A stretch of DNA of 64,000 nt from Nigrospora sphaerica (GCA_018287875.1 JAGVVL010000009.1:3100001-3164000), one strand, 5' to 3'. Counted from the stretch's first letter, positions 1 through 13,409 are shown. Notes: a model not told the origin generated them from the sequence alone. A program made the numbers and translations.

Positions 1-110
1 ACGTAGACCTGCAAGTGGCGACGATTACGTGCACCCGGTCTCCCTGGCATCTTGCCTCCGAGGATGGCACCGGCCTAGGGGGACGGGCAAGGGGTTGTTG
101 GTTAGGTATG

Positions 111-149
111 TAGCAGTAGTAATAGTAGTAGTAGCAGCAGTAGTAGTCG
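111..149. repeat. Imperfect (AGT/AGC)n microsatellite
   Basis: About 39 bases of trinucleotide repeat alternating AGT and AGC units, in non-coding DNA. Confidence 0.85.
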
Positions 150-2376
150 TACATACGAATAATCGTAAGAGGGGTACGGCAGCTGCACACACATCGCTAG
201 CTTGTACGCAGTATAGTAGGGCCACTGGGGTCCCCCCGATCGTCGGTGCAGGTTGGGCGCTTGGTTAGATGCGATGAGGGGTGAGGGGTGGAGGGCACTG
301 AGGGGTTCGTTCCCGCTGGGTCCCCAAAGTATGCGGAACAGAGTACGCAATGGCAGGATGGCATCTTACGAAGCATCGTCGAGCCCCTCATCAACAACCG
401 GATCCTACGGGGACCTTCGAGAACGGGGAGCCGGAGCATTGAAGATGCTGGTTGGAAAATGGAGTGGGCGTGTCATGGTGCGCGGAACAGAAAACCTACG
501 GTTGATCCGAACAGAGCGGCCGGGTGCGCCAGCGACCATTCCTCCGGTCCCGTCGCGACTCGCGTTCGAGCCGGCTTGGAGTGATCGACCAGTATGAAAT
601 CACCGGATCCGCCCTCGCCGCCACGGCAGAAAAGCGATTGCCCCAGGTCTATCTCGTCTATGCAAATTGGCATTTGCCATGTACTTATGCGAGGTCGCGT
701 ATGTTTGTGTGTATGTCTTGACTCCGTGCTCGGAGGCACATCAACAATTCCCGCCCCAATGCCTACCCGCCTGCTATGTTAACGTACGGGTCAGCAGCAC
801 GCGACAACCGCCAGTTTGCGACGATCCGACGGTATGCGGCGGCGCGGGCCTCCCTTCCCATTGCTACCCCGGAGACCCCAGACCAGCCTAGAAGTGTGCA
901 GGTAGCATCACCAGGCCGAACGTCGGTGTGCCGGTCCCAACTCGGTGGTGTTTTGGGGCATGTGAGGCTCTGGGGCCCTTGGGAGGGAGATGGATGGGGT
1001 TCTCTCTAACATACGACTTGTACAGCTAGGTTACGCCTGGAGAGGAGTCCAGCATTGGAAGGAAACGATGCAAATCCTCCGGCCGACTTCTGTCCATCGG
1101 GAATGGCCATGCAGGACCTTGCGCAGCATGCAGCGGCCCAATGGACGGACAGAGAGGGGCGCTCTTATTAGGAGGACGGACGGAAAAGGAGGGGAGGAGA
1201 CGGTAGAGACCAAAAACCAGTGGCCGCCAGCGATGCCACGATAGCTGCACATCAAACTACGGGAAACGAGACGCCGAGGCATTAGACCCCAGCATAGGGC
1301 GTTGAGACGGACGGAGAAGCGGCGCCAGCGGGCAAGGACGGGGGGGATTTTGGCGACAGGCGCTAACACCGAGCTCCCTTTTCAGGGTCCTTGGGCCAGG
1401 ACCAGCAAGTTTGGGAAATGATATTTCCCACCCGAGACTGCCGACTTGCCGGACCATGAAACGTTTCGACGACGGCGGTGAGTCCTTGTGCTTCACCCGA
1501 CCATTCGGGCAGGTGATAAGCTGGCCCTGTCCATGGCGACCGTGGTGATGGGATACACTTTGTTTTGTTTCCGCTTGTTTTACTTTTCGTAGCCATCATG
1601 TTCCCAGGACCATCTTCATCGTACCTCCGTGCCTTCTCTACGCGTGCTGATGTCAAACCGTCGGTGAGGGTCGAGGATGCAGCTGATGGCTCGACAGGGT
1701 TGGCTTGTCTCTGGGAAAAGCAATCTGCCCTCCACGGCTGCGCCGTCATCCATGCTGTGGATGACGGGTCACACAGATCATGTTTCGCACGCACGATGAC
1801 CCAGTCGAGGCAGTCATGCCTATACGCAGAACGCCGGATTAGGTCCGACGACCGTCGCAGGACGTCCGCACAGGACCCTGAAAAGCGATGCGGCTGCGCC
1901 ATGGCGAGACGGTCAATAATCCGGAGAAGGCGCCTCGGCATTAGCGATCGGCCTGGCGCGGGCGGCGGGTAGTGAATCACCGGCTCGAGACTACCAGGTC
2001 GCATCGAGCCGATACAAACAGAAGCGTCTTGGGTGGGCGATCCAGTTGTTCCGATCCAGCCAGTCCTGGGTATGGCGATGTGGGCGGGATGGATGGGCTG
2101 GCATCACTTAGCAGACACCTCTAAGTAGATTGGATGTTAGCGGGTGGTTGTGCTCGTCAAGGACAAGCTGGCTGGCCGGTGGAGCAAGCCATCGCAACCA
2201 CCGCCCACCCTCTATCTCGACGACGATTTTGAAAAGGGGGAAGGGACCGGAAGCGGTGGTTCGAAAATGTTGCGCAAGCCAACGGCGGCCGGAAGACGCC
2301 CGTACGCGCTGTTCCCACCTGTGAGAGACGATAGTACGCATGCGGGCAGACCCCAAGATGCATGAGCAGACGGCGA

Positions 2377-2421
2377 TGGCGGCGGCGGCGGCGGCGGCAG
2401 CAGCAGTAGCAGCAGCAGTAG
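2377..2421. repeat. (GGC)n-(AGC)n compound microsatellite
   Basis: A GGC run grades into an AGC/AGT run. No gene covers it. Stop-free frames through it are a by-product of the repeat. Confidence 0.85.
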
Positions 2422-4000
2422 CATGATGGATGCAGTAGTGGCCGGAACAGCGCGTCCTCTACCTTTCTCGGAAGGCAGATTTGTAACGTCGTTGCCGAGC
2501 TCCCACGTCAGGACGATGATGCCGTAGGGGCGGATACAGGTAGGCAGACGGTTTGGGTCTTACGCGCCCCCGGCGGTCGAGTGCATGCACTTGACAGGGC
2601 TTGACAAAGGACGCCTTGGCATTGCCTGGACACGACAGTCGCAGGGCCGATCTCTTCTGCGGGGGGCAGGCAGAACCGCGACGTGACGATACACAGTCGT
2701 TGCAGTGTGCCGCGTCACGGTAACCGTCCTTGCTACGCTACGATGACAGATCCGGTGCAGGAGATCTGCTCCGCCCCACAACCGATGATCGAGTTGTGCA
2801 CCGGCGTTTTGCCCTGGCGGGCGGATGGGCTTGTGCTGTGCCTCCTGTACACCATACCCGACCGAGCCACCCAAGGTCAGCCGCAACCATGACAGCATGC
2901 GGAGAGGGTGGGTGTTTTTTTTCCTCTCGTTGTTTTGTACTTGCAGGCAAATCTGCCGGGAATAGCGTCTAGTCGTCTCCCCAGGTCGGCCTGGGAGCTC
3001 TGCTATTAATACCTAGCACGCACATTCCAACTCTATCGGCCCGGGTTGGGAACACCCCCCTCGCCCGGCCTCAAGCAGAAGCCTCGCGATCCAAGCCGCC
3101 GGGCTCGACTTTCCAGAATCGGATCGTGTCTGCCTGGGTGTCAGGATCGCTCGTCTGTCCGTGTCATCAGCGTCTCCCCCCGGGACCCATCGATGGAACC
3201 GAGCCAAGTCCCCCCATCCCGGCCCAGCCCAGCCAGCCTCTCAAGCCGCCTCCGTTTGCGAGACCTCGGCTGATGGGGCGAGCACTTACAGCCTCACCAA
3301 TTGCATTGACGGACACGGGCAGCTTGTTCCTTATGGTTACGGCCTCTTCCTAAGGTAAGTAAGTACTCTGTACTCGTCTCAACACTGGAAGCCCTGCACA
3401 CCACATACGTACCCAGATATTCCGGCAGGGAAGCGCAAGCTCCCTTCAAGCCGGCCAATCCAAACCCTGGTCTGGGACGCCCATTCCGCTTTCGCTGGGT
3501 TGCCTCGCCCAATGGCGTTGAACGCATCCCTTGACAGCCGCTGGAGACGAGTACCCAAGGTAAGCGGCGCACCAACATCGTCACACAGACACGGCCGCCC
3601 CATGAGTCAAGCAACCCGGCCTACTGCAACTCTGGGAGGGGGTACGTTCGTCGGACGCCGGGGCAGCTTGCGTTGGATCGAGATGGTTTGGTGGCGTCCA
3701 ACCGCCCCAGTCGATTGCGTGAGTTGCCATCAGCCCGTCCGTCGCTGGGTGAACTACCGCCGTATAGTACTCCTCCTTGGTCACGGGCCTGCCTACCAAC
3801 AATTGTAATCCTTCTCACAAAATCCACGATAGAACAGGCACCGTACTGATGCCAAGTCCCCGGGCGTCGTCCTCTGCCCGCGGGCTCATGTATGCCAATG
3901 ACGATGGTGTTGGGTCATAATGCACTGGCTTCACGGTAGCCTTATGTAAAGTAGGCATTAGGGTTCATCGGCCCCCGCGGGCATCGCGGGCTCTCGTCCG

Positions 4001-4024
4001 GGCTGGCTGGGCTGGCTGGCTGGC
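4001..4024. repeat. (GGCT)n microsatellite
   Basis: GGCT tetranucleotide repeat with one interruption, in non-coding DNA. Confidence 0.8.
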
Positions 4025-4663
4025 ACGGCTGGGCAGCTAAGACTCCGGCAGCTTTCATCTCAAGGTTTCTGGCTACTGCTGCACCTACTCGTTGGCCAAG
4101 GCCTCTCCGCATATTAGTACCTACCTCGCCTATCTTCTAGGGCCCGTGTTGTTAGGAATACATCGGACTCGTGGGTAGTGCCGGTCGGTGAAGTCCATGG
4201 TTGGGACTGCGCGAGGCATCCACACGTCCCTTCCGTGTTAGAAGACCACATAGACTCAACAGATCATGACATCGTCACCGTCCTTGGCCGTCGTCGGTTT
4301 CCTTGCTCGCGCCGGGGATGGATCGTATACCACCTCTGGAGATAGGAATACTTGCGTCTTCGTATTTGTTCTTGCCGGTACCGGCCGAACCGGGTTGGCA
4401 GGTTGTTGTGTCGCCTAGTCCCCGACGCTAGATGAGATGCCCATCTGCCATTGACACGGAGCATCGCGGCGATTCTGGGGAAGGATCGGCTGCCGTCAGC
4501 ACATCATTGCCAACTCGGCGGCTGAGGAGCAGGACGGGCGGAGGCGTCATCCCGGCCAGCCTTCCGGAAACATGATGGTGGCAGATCCATACGCACGCGA
4601 AGTTGCACTCGAGAAGACAAAGCGCAGCTTTGACAATGGTATCATCCATTCTTGCCTACGGGC

Positions 4664-4673
4664 TACCTAGGTA
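4664..4673. promoter_or_regulatory. TACCTAGGTA palindrome
   Basis: A 10-base perfect palindrome, one of eight ACCTAGGT copies in the window, all outside the modelled coding exons. Its function is unknown; it could be a protein-binding site or a by-product of repeat decay. Confidence 0.4.
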
Positions 4674-5544
4674 GTCAGGGCTATGATGAAGAAAGCGGGT
4701 GGAACGGCGCCAAGCCAAGATAACCAATGCAAAGGGATCGTTGGCGCATGCGGTATGGTGCGGCCAGCGCCCGGTTTCCCTCCCGGATTACCTGAATAGG
4801 ACCTCCAACTTGAGATCGATCCCAGGAATGCCTTGGAGCCGACCACCCTCCTCGGAGCCGGCATGCCATGCAACCAACATGTGGAACGGGGACCGACCCG
4901 TGCGCTCCCCGTGCACCGACTCCCTACTTACTAGGTAAGCAAGTAAGATAGTAGACGGGCCAAAGACAGCCATCTATATACACGAGTACCAGCTATGTTA
5001 CAAGGGAATACAAGCTAAACGGACGCAGGTCCGCTCAACGACATACCGCCCAAGGTAGTCAATACAGGAGTAGCTTCGTGACGATGCAGGTGATTAGCAG
5101 GTGGGGCAGCACACAGCTGCAAGACAGTTGAAGGCCAAGGATCTTCTTGCGACTCGTCATCCGGCAGTGTTACCGGGGTCACAATTAGGGCCCGACTTGG
5201 CCGACGAGCTCAAGGACGTTGCTCGAGTCAGACGTGCTGGACGAGGTCGAGGAGGACTGGTCGCGAGTTGACGATAGTGTGTCCAAGAAATTGCTTCCTT
5301 TCCAAGGTTCCCAATTTTTGTGGCACCCAGCAGCAGATCATCGAGGGGCAGTAACTGTATCTGGCAGACGGGCATATGGCTGGCCTCGCGACCCCCCCTT
5401 CCCGGTTCAGGGCCGGTACGGTGCCCATGCGCATTCATCACTGCTCCATACTTGCTGGGGGATCCATCTGTCCAAGCGGAACCTTGGCTGTCATGGGCTG
5501 GCTGGTCGTCAGTCCGCTTGCCCGTACAGACGGAGTTGGATACG

Positions 5545-5615
5545 CACACACACAGACACAGACAGACAGACACACACACACATACTCTCTCTCTCTCTCT
5601 TTCTCTCTCTCTCTT
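5545..5615. repeat. (CA/GACA)n-(CT)n compound microsatellite
   Basis: A CA/GACA tract (5545-5582) is followed at once by a CT tract (5585-5615). It lies more than 2 kb upstream of the zinc-finger gene start. Confidence 0.9.
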
Positions 5616-6016
5616 CGGCTCATATCCATGACGGCGACGACGGTAACCGAAGAAATGAGAACATGGAAACCGGGTATAAATGTATTCGGACTTTCGTGGA
5701 GGGGAGGTTCAGAGCGAGGGCGTCGTGGAGCGAAAACAACCTGCCCTACCTACCTCCACTATTTCGCCCAGTTTGAAGCCTTCCCACTCACCTGCCTCCG
5801 TCTGAATGGGATTCACTTACATGCGCTCGCCTGGGGTTACACCCAGCTGCACCTTCGTCAAATCAACATACGTACTTGCACACCTCCTCACGATATTATT
5901 CCCTACCGGACGTCTACCTGCTTCCTATTGCCCACGCCATCCATCGCATCATGCCAATTCCATAACTCGGAAGAGAGTTGCCTCCTACTACTTACTAGTT
6001 GCCTGTCCGACTTGGG

Positions 6017-6028
6017 GTACCTAGGTAC
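6017..6028. promoter_or_regulatory. GTACCTAGGTAC 12-base palindrome
   Basis: The longest perfect member of the ACCTAGGT family in the window, about 1.9 kb upstream of the zinc-finger start codon. Its role is unknown. Confidence 0.4.
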
Positions 6029-6120
6029 ATACCCGCACGGGCTTAGCCAACCGACCTGTTAGCCCGTAGACGCTGAGTGCCGGGTCTCCACTCGCAGCCA
6101 GCACGAGCTGGGAGCCCCAG

Positions 6121-6143
6121 CATCCCATCCATCCATCCATCCA
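6121..6143. repeat. (CCAT)n microsatellite
   Basis: Short tetranucleotide repeat in the presumed leader/promoter of the Sfp1-type gene. Confidence 0.8.
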
Positions 6144-6950
6144 CCACCCGCAGCGTCCACCCCCCCCCAAGCGACAACCCGCAACAAAGCAGGCGCGGCA
6201 GCAGCTCCAGCTGCATCATCATCATCAAACGGCATCCATTGCCCAGATGGACCCCATCGCCATCACCCACCCCTCCCCCAACCTTAGGACCTACCGGGCT
6301 TTTTTCTTGGTGCAATATCGGCGCCCGCTCTATCCGGTCGGCTGTTGCGGATCCAGTGAGAAAAAAAAAGAGCCCTCGAGCCGCCGTTGCATAGCCCTCT
6401 TTCTGTCTGGGGTGGTCTATTCCCACGATACATAGCCTTTCCTCGTGATTGTTGTTGGGAGGAAGTAGTAGCAGCAGCAGCGACCCTTAACGCCAAACAG
6501 ACTCGGCACGGCCTCGAGGTACCCGGACTGGCGGATGCTTATTATCTAGTGACAACCTCCTCCTTTGCTTTTACCTGCACTGCATGAAAGACTGGACGGC
6601 CGTACATTCACGGACGCCACCATATGGATACACTCAACACCGGAGGCCTGACTGTTCAAGTCACCATCTGGGTTCCGGCGTCCATGTGGCATCTGCAGCC
6701 ACGAGCCTAGAAACAACGCTACCCATCTACCTTCCTACCTAGACAGGACGACGGACGGCACGCCGCACTGCAGCCAATCTTGCACTTTGGTTGATCATTG
6801 GCCATCGACGGGAATATATGACTGCGGTTGACGTCGCACACACCACGCACCCCGGCTACAGACCCCCGGCTCTCGCAACCTCGCACTCGTCCGTCCAGTA
6901 CCGAAAGGCAGGGGGGGGTACCTGATACCACTCCAGTCAGTCCGTCTCGC

Positions 6951-6970
6951 CCGTCCGTCCGTCCGTCCGT
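6951..6970. repeat. (CCGT)n microsatellite
   Basis: Five CCGT units, followed by two CAGT units. Confidence 0.8.
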
Positions 6971-7908
6971 CAGTCAGTTCAGTCACTCGGCCTGTGCCAC
7001 TTGCTCGACCAGCCAGCCCAGCCCAGCCCCGGCCCTGCATCCCGGCCCTGCATCCCGGCCGCTGTTGTCTGGTCTACCAGCGAACTTCCCTGGACCCTTC
7101 CTGCCCTCCGGCCCTCTTCTCTCCGCTCAGGTGGCTCTTAGCAGGGCTCGTAGCCAGACAGCTAGCGATTACGTCTCGAAACGCATATCCATACCGAGAT
7201 CCATCCAGCCAGCCATCCCACCCACCCACCTAAGCGCCTGGCGTGCTACGTACAGTACCCTCCTGTACTACCCATAACCCCGACCGCTCGTTCGTAAAGC
7301 CTAGCTTCCATCACTAGGCACGTACCTACTTGGTCGAGGAATAAGTGGACAACCGACTCCGCTGGCCACTTTGCTCGCTCCAGCACCCGGTCGACAGCGA
7401 GCAGGCGGCGAGCGCGCGGGCGTGGAGATACACAGGGCTGGTTGGTGAAGCGGCGGCGACGGCGGCGGCGACTTTGACGGCATCCCAACCCAACCCGTCT
7501 GTCCCATCCATCCCCATCCGAGTAAAGTAAAGCAGGCGGGCAGGCCAACCAAGTACCTACGATACAGTACATTTGCCTGCCTACTTCATTAAGTCGACGC
7601 CGGATATCACCTACTACTACATAGTAGCCCTCCTCCCCGTCCTCGTCCACTCTTCGTTCCATCACCCTGCTCTCTTTCAAGCAAACCCTAAGTTGTTTCG
7701 TCGTCCCGGAATTCCCAGCACGCTCTTGGTCGTCTTCGTTTTTCCGAAGGTGCCCCCATCAACTATACCTGCATTGGTCGTGTCGGTTCCTGCTGTTGCC
7801 TCTCGTGGACGCTGCCGGGCAGACAGGCGCCAACCGCACTACACGCCCGCAACGCTTGCTGCTCTAGGCGGGCTGGATTGTTCGCAGGAACCCCACAACG
7901 GTTTTGCC

Positions 7909-10225
7909 ATGAGAGGCATAAGTTCCTGGTTGACAGGCAAGACGGGTACCCCAGCGCCGACTAGTCATAATAATACCGAGCACCCGTCTGCCAGCCGCAC
8001 CAGCACTGATACTTTCACCACTGGCGATTCCGCTCCCGCCGCCGCCCCTACACCATCTTCTTCGCACTCGCTCGACTCGCCCTCGCCCTCACCGCAGCCC
8101 GCCACGCCCGACGACTCGACCGCTGTGGGAGGTCGCCCCAATTATTTTGGCCACGGCGCCCCCGCAACCTCCAAGCCCATCGACATCACCTCGCCCAACA
8201 TCCGCTCGTCGCTGTCACAGTCGCCCAACTCCGGTAACGACGTCGACTACCAGTCCCGCGCCACTCAGAAAAACGGCCCCGGCATTCCTGCACTGGACGA
8301 CAGTGCCGACTTGCTTCGTCCCGAGACAGACACAGACGTCGACATGACGACCGGACCGGGACTTGAGGCGGCCTTTGGCCGCACCCGCCAAGACTCGTTC
8401 GTGAGCGCTGGGCCCAAGCCCATCTCCATGAACCCTAACCGCGACCAGGCTCGCAACGGCCGACGCGAGAGTCTGGCCGGCAGCTTCATGAACGGCGGGA
8501 TGAGCTGGGGCGGCCTCTCTGTCGGCAGCTTTATTAGGGATGAGTAAGTGATCATCTTTCCATTCACGGCATTTCGCTTTGGTCTCGTCGGTCGTCGTCG
8601 CTGTCGCGCTCTTAGACACGCGTGGCTCCGCTGGGATCCAGAAAAAAAAGTTCCAGGCTTCCAGGGGGACGTGCAACAGCTGGATTCGGTACTGACTATG
8701 GTCGTGATAGCCTCATTATGGCCGGCACCTCGCCCTTCACCGGCGCCCAGCCGGGTTCATCATTCCACTCGTCCTCTTACATTCCCCAGATGGAAGCCGA
8801 GTACCTGCGCAACTTCATGTGCTGCGATCAGCAGCTCGACACCATGCACGATTTGCTGCGGCACTACGAGACTGTGCACACGAATAACGTCAGCAACCCG
8901 CAGGCCAACCGGCCCAACGTAATGGGCCAGAGGCTGTCGATGAGCAGACAATCCCTCTCGGGCCAGCTGCACGGCGGGCGGCAAGACACACCGAGCTTCA
9001 CCTCGGCCGGTCAGTACGGCGGCCTCGGCCAGCAGAACCGCAATGCCATGGGCACGGGCAATGGTGGCACCATGGGATTCGGTGGCTTGCAGATGGGCCG
9101 GCAGCAATCCGGCCTGAACAGCTCTTCGCAGAACCAGTCGCAGCTGTTGAGCCTGCAGTCCAACGACGAGCTTGAGGCCATCGGCGATATGGAAATGGAC
9201 GACGCCGTCGGCACCATGGAGCTCGACGACAGTCACCGGTCGATCCAGCAAACCCGCCAGATGTTCGGCGGTCAGCAGCAGCGCCCGCAGTTGCAGCTGA
9301 ACCTCAACGGCGCACCCATGCAGGGGCAAGGCATGCGTGGCTCGCAACCGTCGACGCCGGGCACCAACAACTTCGCCTTCCAGAACAACCCTACTGTGTC
9401 TTCGGTCAACACGCCGACGTTGACGACGCAGCAGTCAGGGAACGGGCTGGATGACGGCCTCGGGGGAGTTGGTAACAACCTAAACATGAATGATTTTGGG
9501 ACCGGATTTACACAGGATACGGCTTACTTTATTGACGAGCCAGCGAAGCGTCTCTTCAGCCCCAACGGGGCATCGGCGCAACAGCGGGCCCTCCAACAGC
9601 AGATGGCCCAGTTCGGACTGGATCAGTCTCAGTACAGCGAGATCTCGGATCCCCAGCACCTGGCTGTGCTGCAAAGGGCCATTGGTGGTAACCCCAACGG
9701 ACTGTTGATCCCCCGGGAAGAGGACAAACCCTTCAAGTGCCCCGTCATTGGATGCGAGAAGGCATACAAGAATCAAAACGGACTCAAGTACGTTCTATCG
9801 ATTCGCACGTCTACATTCCAGTGCTAATCGACACTGCAGGTATCACAAACAACACGGGCACCAAACCCAACAGCTGCACGAAAACGGAGACGGTACCTTC
9901 AGCATTGTCAACCCCGAGACATCGGCGCCTTACCCAGGCGAGATGGGCATGGAGAAGGAGAAGCCACACAAGTGCGAGTGGTGTAACAAGCGGTACAAAA
10001 ACCTCAATGGCCTCAAATACGTAAGTCTGCCCGCGCGCGGCCGTTGGCGATGGCGCAGTCGACTAAAGCTTGTTGCAGCACAAATTACACTCGCCGCCCT
10101 GCGAGGCCATGGCCCAAATGGCCGAGCTGAAGGCGCAGCTGGCGGCCGGTGGCGTCACGGGCAACCCGCTGAACCTCGCCATGTCCCAAGGGCTGCCCGG
10201 CATTGGCGAGGAGATGCAGATGTAA
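7909..10225 (+). CDS. sfp1: Sfp1-type C2H2 zinc-finger transcription factor
   Basis: Modelled exons: 7909-8543, 8711-9787, 9840-10020 and 10079-10225 (679 aa; introns 167, 52 and 58 nt). The first intron has a CTGAC branch site 14 bases before TAG, and all junctions keep frame. The N-terminal ~210 residues are Ser/Thr/Pro-rich and disordered. Residues ~249-270 form a degenerate first finger whose two cysteines are adjacent (C249, C250). A Gln/Asn-rich middle follows. Two C-terminal fingers share the motif KNxNGLKYHK: C555/C560 with H573/H576-578, and C616/C619 with H632/H635. This arrangement matches fungal Sfp1 (Split finger protein 1). In yeast Sfp1 acts in the nucleus downstream of TOR and PKA to drive ribosomal-protein and ribosome-biogenesis genes; the same role here is inferred. 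The ATG at 7909 begins MRGISSWLTGK. Confidence 0.85.
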
Positions 10226-11843
10226 AAGCCAGCCTCGGCATGACAAATCCCCGGTGTCTTGGCGCTTTCGCCTCGGGTGTCGAGGCGAGCCGTACCGGTA
10301 CCTGAAGGCGGCACCCAGGCGCCTGGTGCAGCGCCTTGGGGGGCGCCATGTTGCCCGCGGCGCCAACTCGGCGCATTGGTAGACGGCGTCGGCCCCACCA
10401 ATGTTCTACACCCTCCCCGGCGCATGGACGACATCGTTACAGACCGGATAGCCCATCGCCCGGCCGGGAGGCACACAACACGGCACACGGGTCCAATGCC
10501 ACGGAGCTCGCTTGGCTTGCATGGTGCCGGGCACCCTTCTCCCCTCCCTCCAAAAAGTTCTCGGTCGCAATGCATCTGGATCGGCGTTGGTGGTTTCTAT
10601 TTCATGTTTTGGCGACAGGGCTTCTGCCATATATATACCCCGATAGACTTTGAGGGTGCATCACTGGGTATACGACGGTCCTCATCGCCTCGGTCAGCCG
10701 ACCACGGCAGACTTCGCAACGTCTCTGGGCCGCGTTGGCCTAGGGGCCGGCCGACGATACGAGGATGGCGGTTTTGACGTTTCACGGCCGCGCGGCGTTG
10801 CGAGTGGGCAATAGAGGGTGGTTTGTAGACACGCTCTGGTCGGACTTTTATTTTGCTTTTTCCGTGGTCTACGAGGCGGATGTTTTGCGTTGCATAGCGC
10901 CCTATTGTGGTGAGGAAGCGATGATTTTTCATGGGAGGTTACAAATGTAAGCAGCTTGGCTGAGGGGGGCTCTGGTCATGGGTGGTGTCTGCGGCATTGC
11001 TCATTGGATGAGGGCGTTGACGGATTGCGTCGTGAGGACTACAGAAAAGTACATATGGTTTTCTTCTTCAGCTCCATCCGGCTGGCCATTTCCTGGGCAG
11101 TGCGTGCCGACACATGGGCTCGATGCGTCCCAGTGACTTGACGGGGGTGAGGGGGACGGGTTTCTCCGATGTTGGGTGCCTTTTTGGAATTCGGGGGCAG
11201 TGAACCGACGGGGCCCTTGTAGGGCAGTCAGGGAGTGAAAGGCTATTGTTTATTGGTAGGGAGCTGAGGATAGATGTCATCCCAAGCGTGCCTCAGATCT
11301 GGCGGGTGCCCTGTTCGCCTGTTCTGCTGCGTCTGCCGTGGTACGGATCGGGATCGCCATCCGGCCGCCGCCCTGGCAGGCCAACCCAGACTGGGACCTT
11401 CCAGCCGTTGCGGCACGGGTTCCCGATTCCAAGCAACGGTGGTGGAAGGCGAAGGCAGGGGGGGGGGGCAAGGGGGGCCGCCGGCTGCTGGCCCAATGGG
11501 GTGTAGTACAGAAAAGGGAAGATGGCAGTAAACCGTCCTAGACCGTCTACGCATTACATGCCGACAGGTATAGTGCCCGTTCGCCCCGTGCATCGGGTTT
11601 GCAAATTCCGTTTCCGTGTCCGGATATGGGTTTGACTTGTAGGGCCGACCAGGGCCCTCTGGGCCTGCTGAGTACACACTTCGGCACGAGAAGTACCTGC
11701 CTACCCAGGTAAAGTAGGGATGCGTCTTTGTTGCAGGTGCGCACATGTCATGTCATGTAGGTACATAAGGGTGTGGGGACAGGGGCATCCAGCCAGCGGG
11801 CAACCGACGGGTGCACATTCCACGCGGGTCGGGTCTTTCAGTC

Positions 11844-11942
11844 AAGAGACAGAGAAGGGAGGGGGGCGAGAGAGAGCGAGAAAGACAGCGACAGAGAAAC
11901 AGAGACACACGCACACACACACAGACACACACACGCACGCAC
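11844..11942. repeat. (GA)n-(CA)n purine/CA tract
   Basis: A GA-rich tract (11844-11905) passes into a CA-rich tract (11903-11942). It is non-coding. Confidence 0.85.
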
Positions 11943-13380
11943 AGTTCAACAGGCGACGAATAGAGCAGGGCAGCCCCCTCCTCCGCCGTAGGGCAGGCTC
12001 CCTGGCAAACCCGCCCCGACTTGACTCGTGTATGTGTGGTGTGTGTGTTGTACCAGAGGGACCCTCTCAAGGCGGGCTACGGCGCCGTGCCCGTCAACCA
12101 ACAGGGAAGCGTAGGCCGGAAATCGTGGCACGCCCAAGTCCCAAGGGGAAGAGGAAAAAAAACGAAGCCCACTTCCCACGTTTTTGGCGCCCTCCGTGCT
12201 TTCGGGCTTGCGTCTGGCACCAGGCCCAGAAGTAGCAGGGGAGAAAGGCGCATGCACCCGAGCTCGAATGGCAGTTGTATGCAAGAAGCAGGTTAAGCCC
12301 GACGAGTATAAAAAAAAGCGAGCCTGGAAGAGCAGCACTCAAGGTTTCCCATACGAGATCCCTCCCGCGGTTCTGTATTATAGGGCTACTGCCGGGGGGG
12401 GCCACCAACCTACACGTCCCCCCCCCTTTCCCCTCCTCCGAGGACGTTGGGTTGGCGAAGAGCAGTTGAGCTATGTTTTAAAGAGGTAGTAAGCACTATG
12501 TAGGTCGTTTGGGCTTGCTAGAGTCGGGTAACTGTGTGCAGTTGTTGGTATCATGTCCCTAGCGGCGCCCCAATCTTCTGCGCCCGGTCTGATAGAGAAG
12601 CCCCTCCTCCACTTTACCGGTTCCTGACCTGAAGGGACCGATAGCAATCGAAGCGGAAGAGCCCATACGAGGGATCCATGGGAATGAAAGGTGCGAGGGG
12701 GGGTAGAAAAAAGAACAGTACCGGCAGTCCCTTGGGGAGGGAAACTGCATGGAGCGTAGTTCAGGTAGACCAAGCAACCACGTCTACGGGCCCCACCGCG
12801 CACATGTGAAATGCATGTTTGGAAAATGGGATACATTCAGGGCATCCCAGGCCAGCCCTATCAGTTCGGCTGCCGGGGCCGCCAATGTACGCAGTACGCG
12901 GTAGAACGCCCTGCGGTCTTGGCGGCTTGTTGCTCATGCATAAGGAAAAAGAAAAAAAAAGAAGAAGAAGAAGGGAGCGCATTCTAGCTCCCGGCCCTTG
13001 TGTCCCCTCTCATCCCCCCCTTCCCTCCACGAGACCGGAAAAAATAAAATAAAACGGACGGGTTGATCGTCTCGTCTGGTCTCCACTGCCGCCCTTGCAC
13101 GGGTGTGCGTGATGCGCCCCTCTCCCACCCAGCAGCGGCAGGGAAAGCCTTATACTGTACGGACGGCATGTACCGGGGAGGGGGGGGTGGGCGCGCTTCT
13201 GGCTGTAGCTGGGCGGAATTTCCCCCCCTCCCCCTCCCCCGTCCGCATGCCGACCCAACAACGACGGAGTACATTTGGAAACAAAGAGAGGGAGGGGATT
13301 CAGCGTCGAAGGGAAACCCACGCCCCACGCGTCGCGATACTATGCGAGCGTTTCCCCTCCTTTGCGATACGTTCCGAAAA

Positions 13381-13409
13381 GAGAGGAGAGAGAGAGAGAG
13401 AGAGAGAGG
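13381..13409. repeat. (GA)n microsatellite
   Basis: About 29 bases of nearly pure GA repeat, followed by G-rich DNA. Confidence 0.9.

Larger units (their letters stand above)
1..5540. other. Gene-free region, left end
   Basis: I see no open frame here that resembles a known protein, and no run of spliceable frames with plausible donor, branch and acceptor sites. The longest frames (for example 1363-2004 on the minus strand) have no recognisable domain and overlap similar-sized frames on the other strand. The stretch holds simple repeats (111-149, 2377-2421, 4001-4024) and one TACCTAGGTA palindrome (4664-4673). It may be distal regulatory DNA of the zinc-finger gene to the right, or part of a gene whose exons lie outside the window. 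Confidence 0.6.
6060..7908 (+). promoter_or_regulatory. Pyrimidine-rich promoter/5' leader of the Sfp1-type gene
   Basis: This stretch is dominated on the plus strand by C/T-rich blocks and short repeats: (CCAT)n at 6121-6143, (CCGT)n at 6951-6970 and a 13-base tandem duplication near 7028-7060. Long pyrimidine-rich promoters and 5' leaders are common for highly expressed fungal genes. A frame open from 7573 runs into the coding start but begins at TTG, so the first credible ATG is at 7909. I infer a long leader; the transcription start cannot be placed from sequence alone. Confidence 0.4.

Noticed and set aside
1363..2004. 213-codon minus-strand frame
   Set aside because: No recognisable motif, and it overlaps a 135-codon plus-strand frame of similar quality. 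The composition is that of translated GC-rich intergenic DNA.
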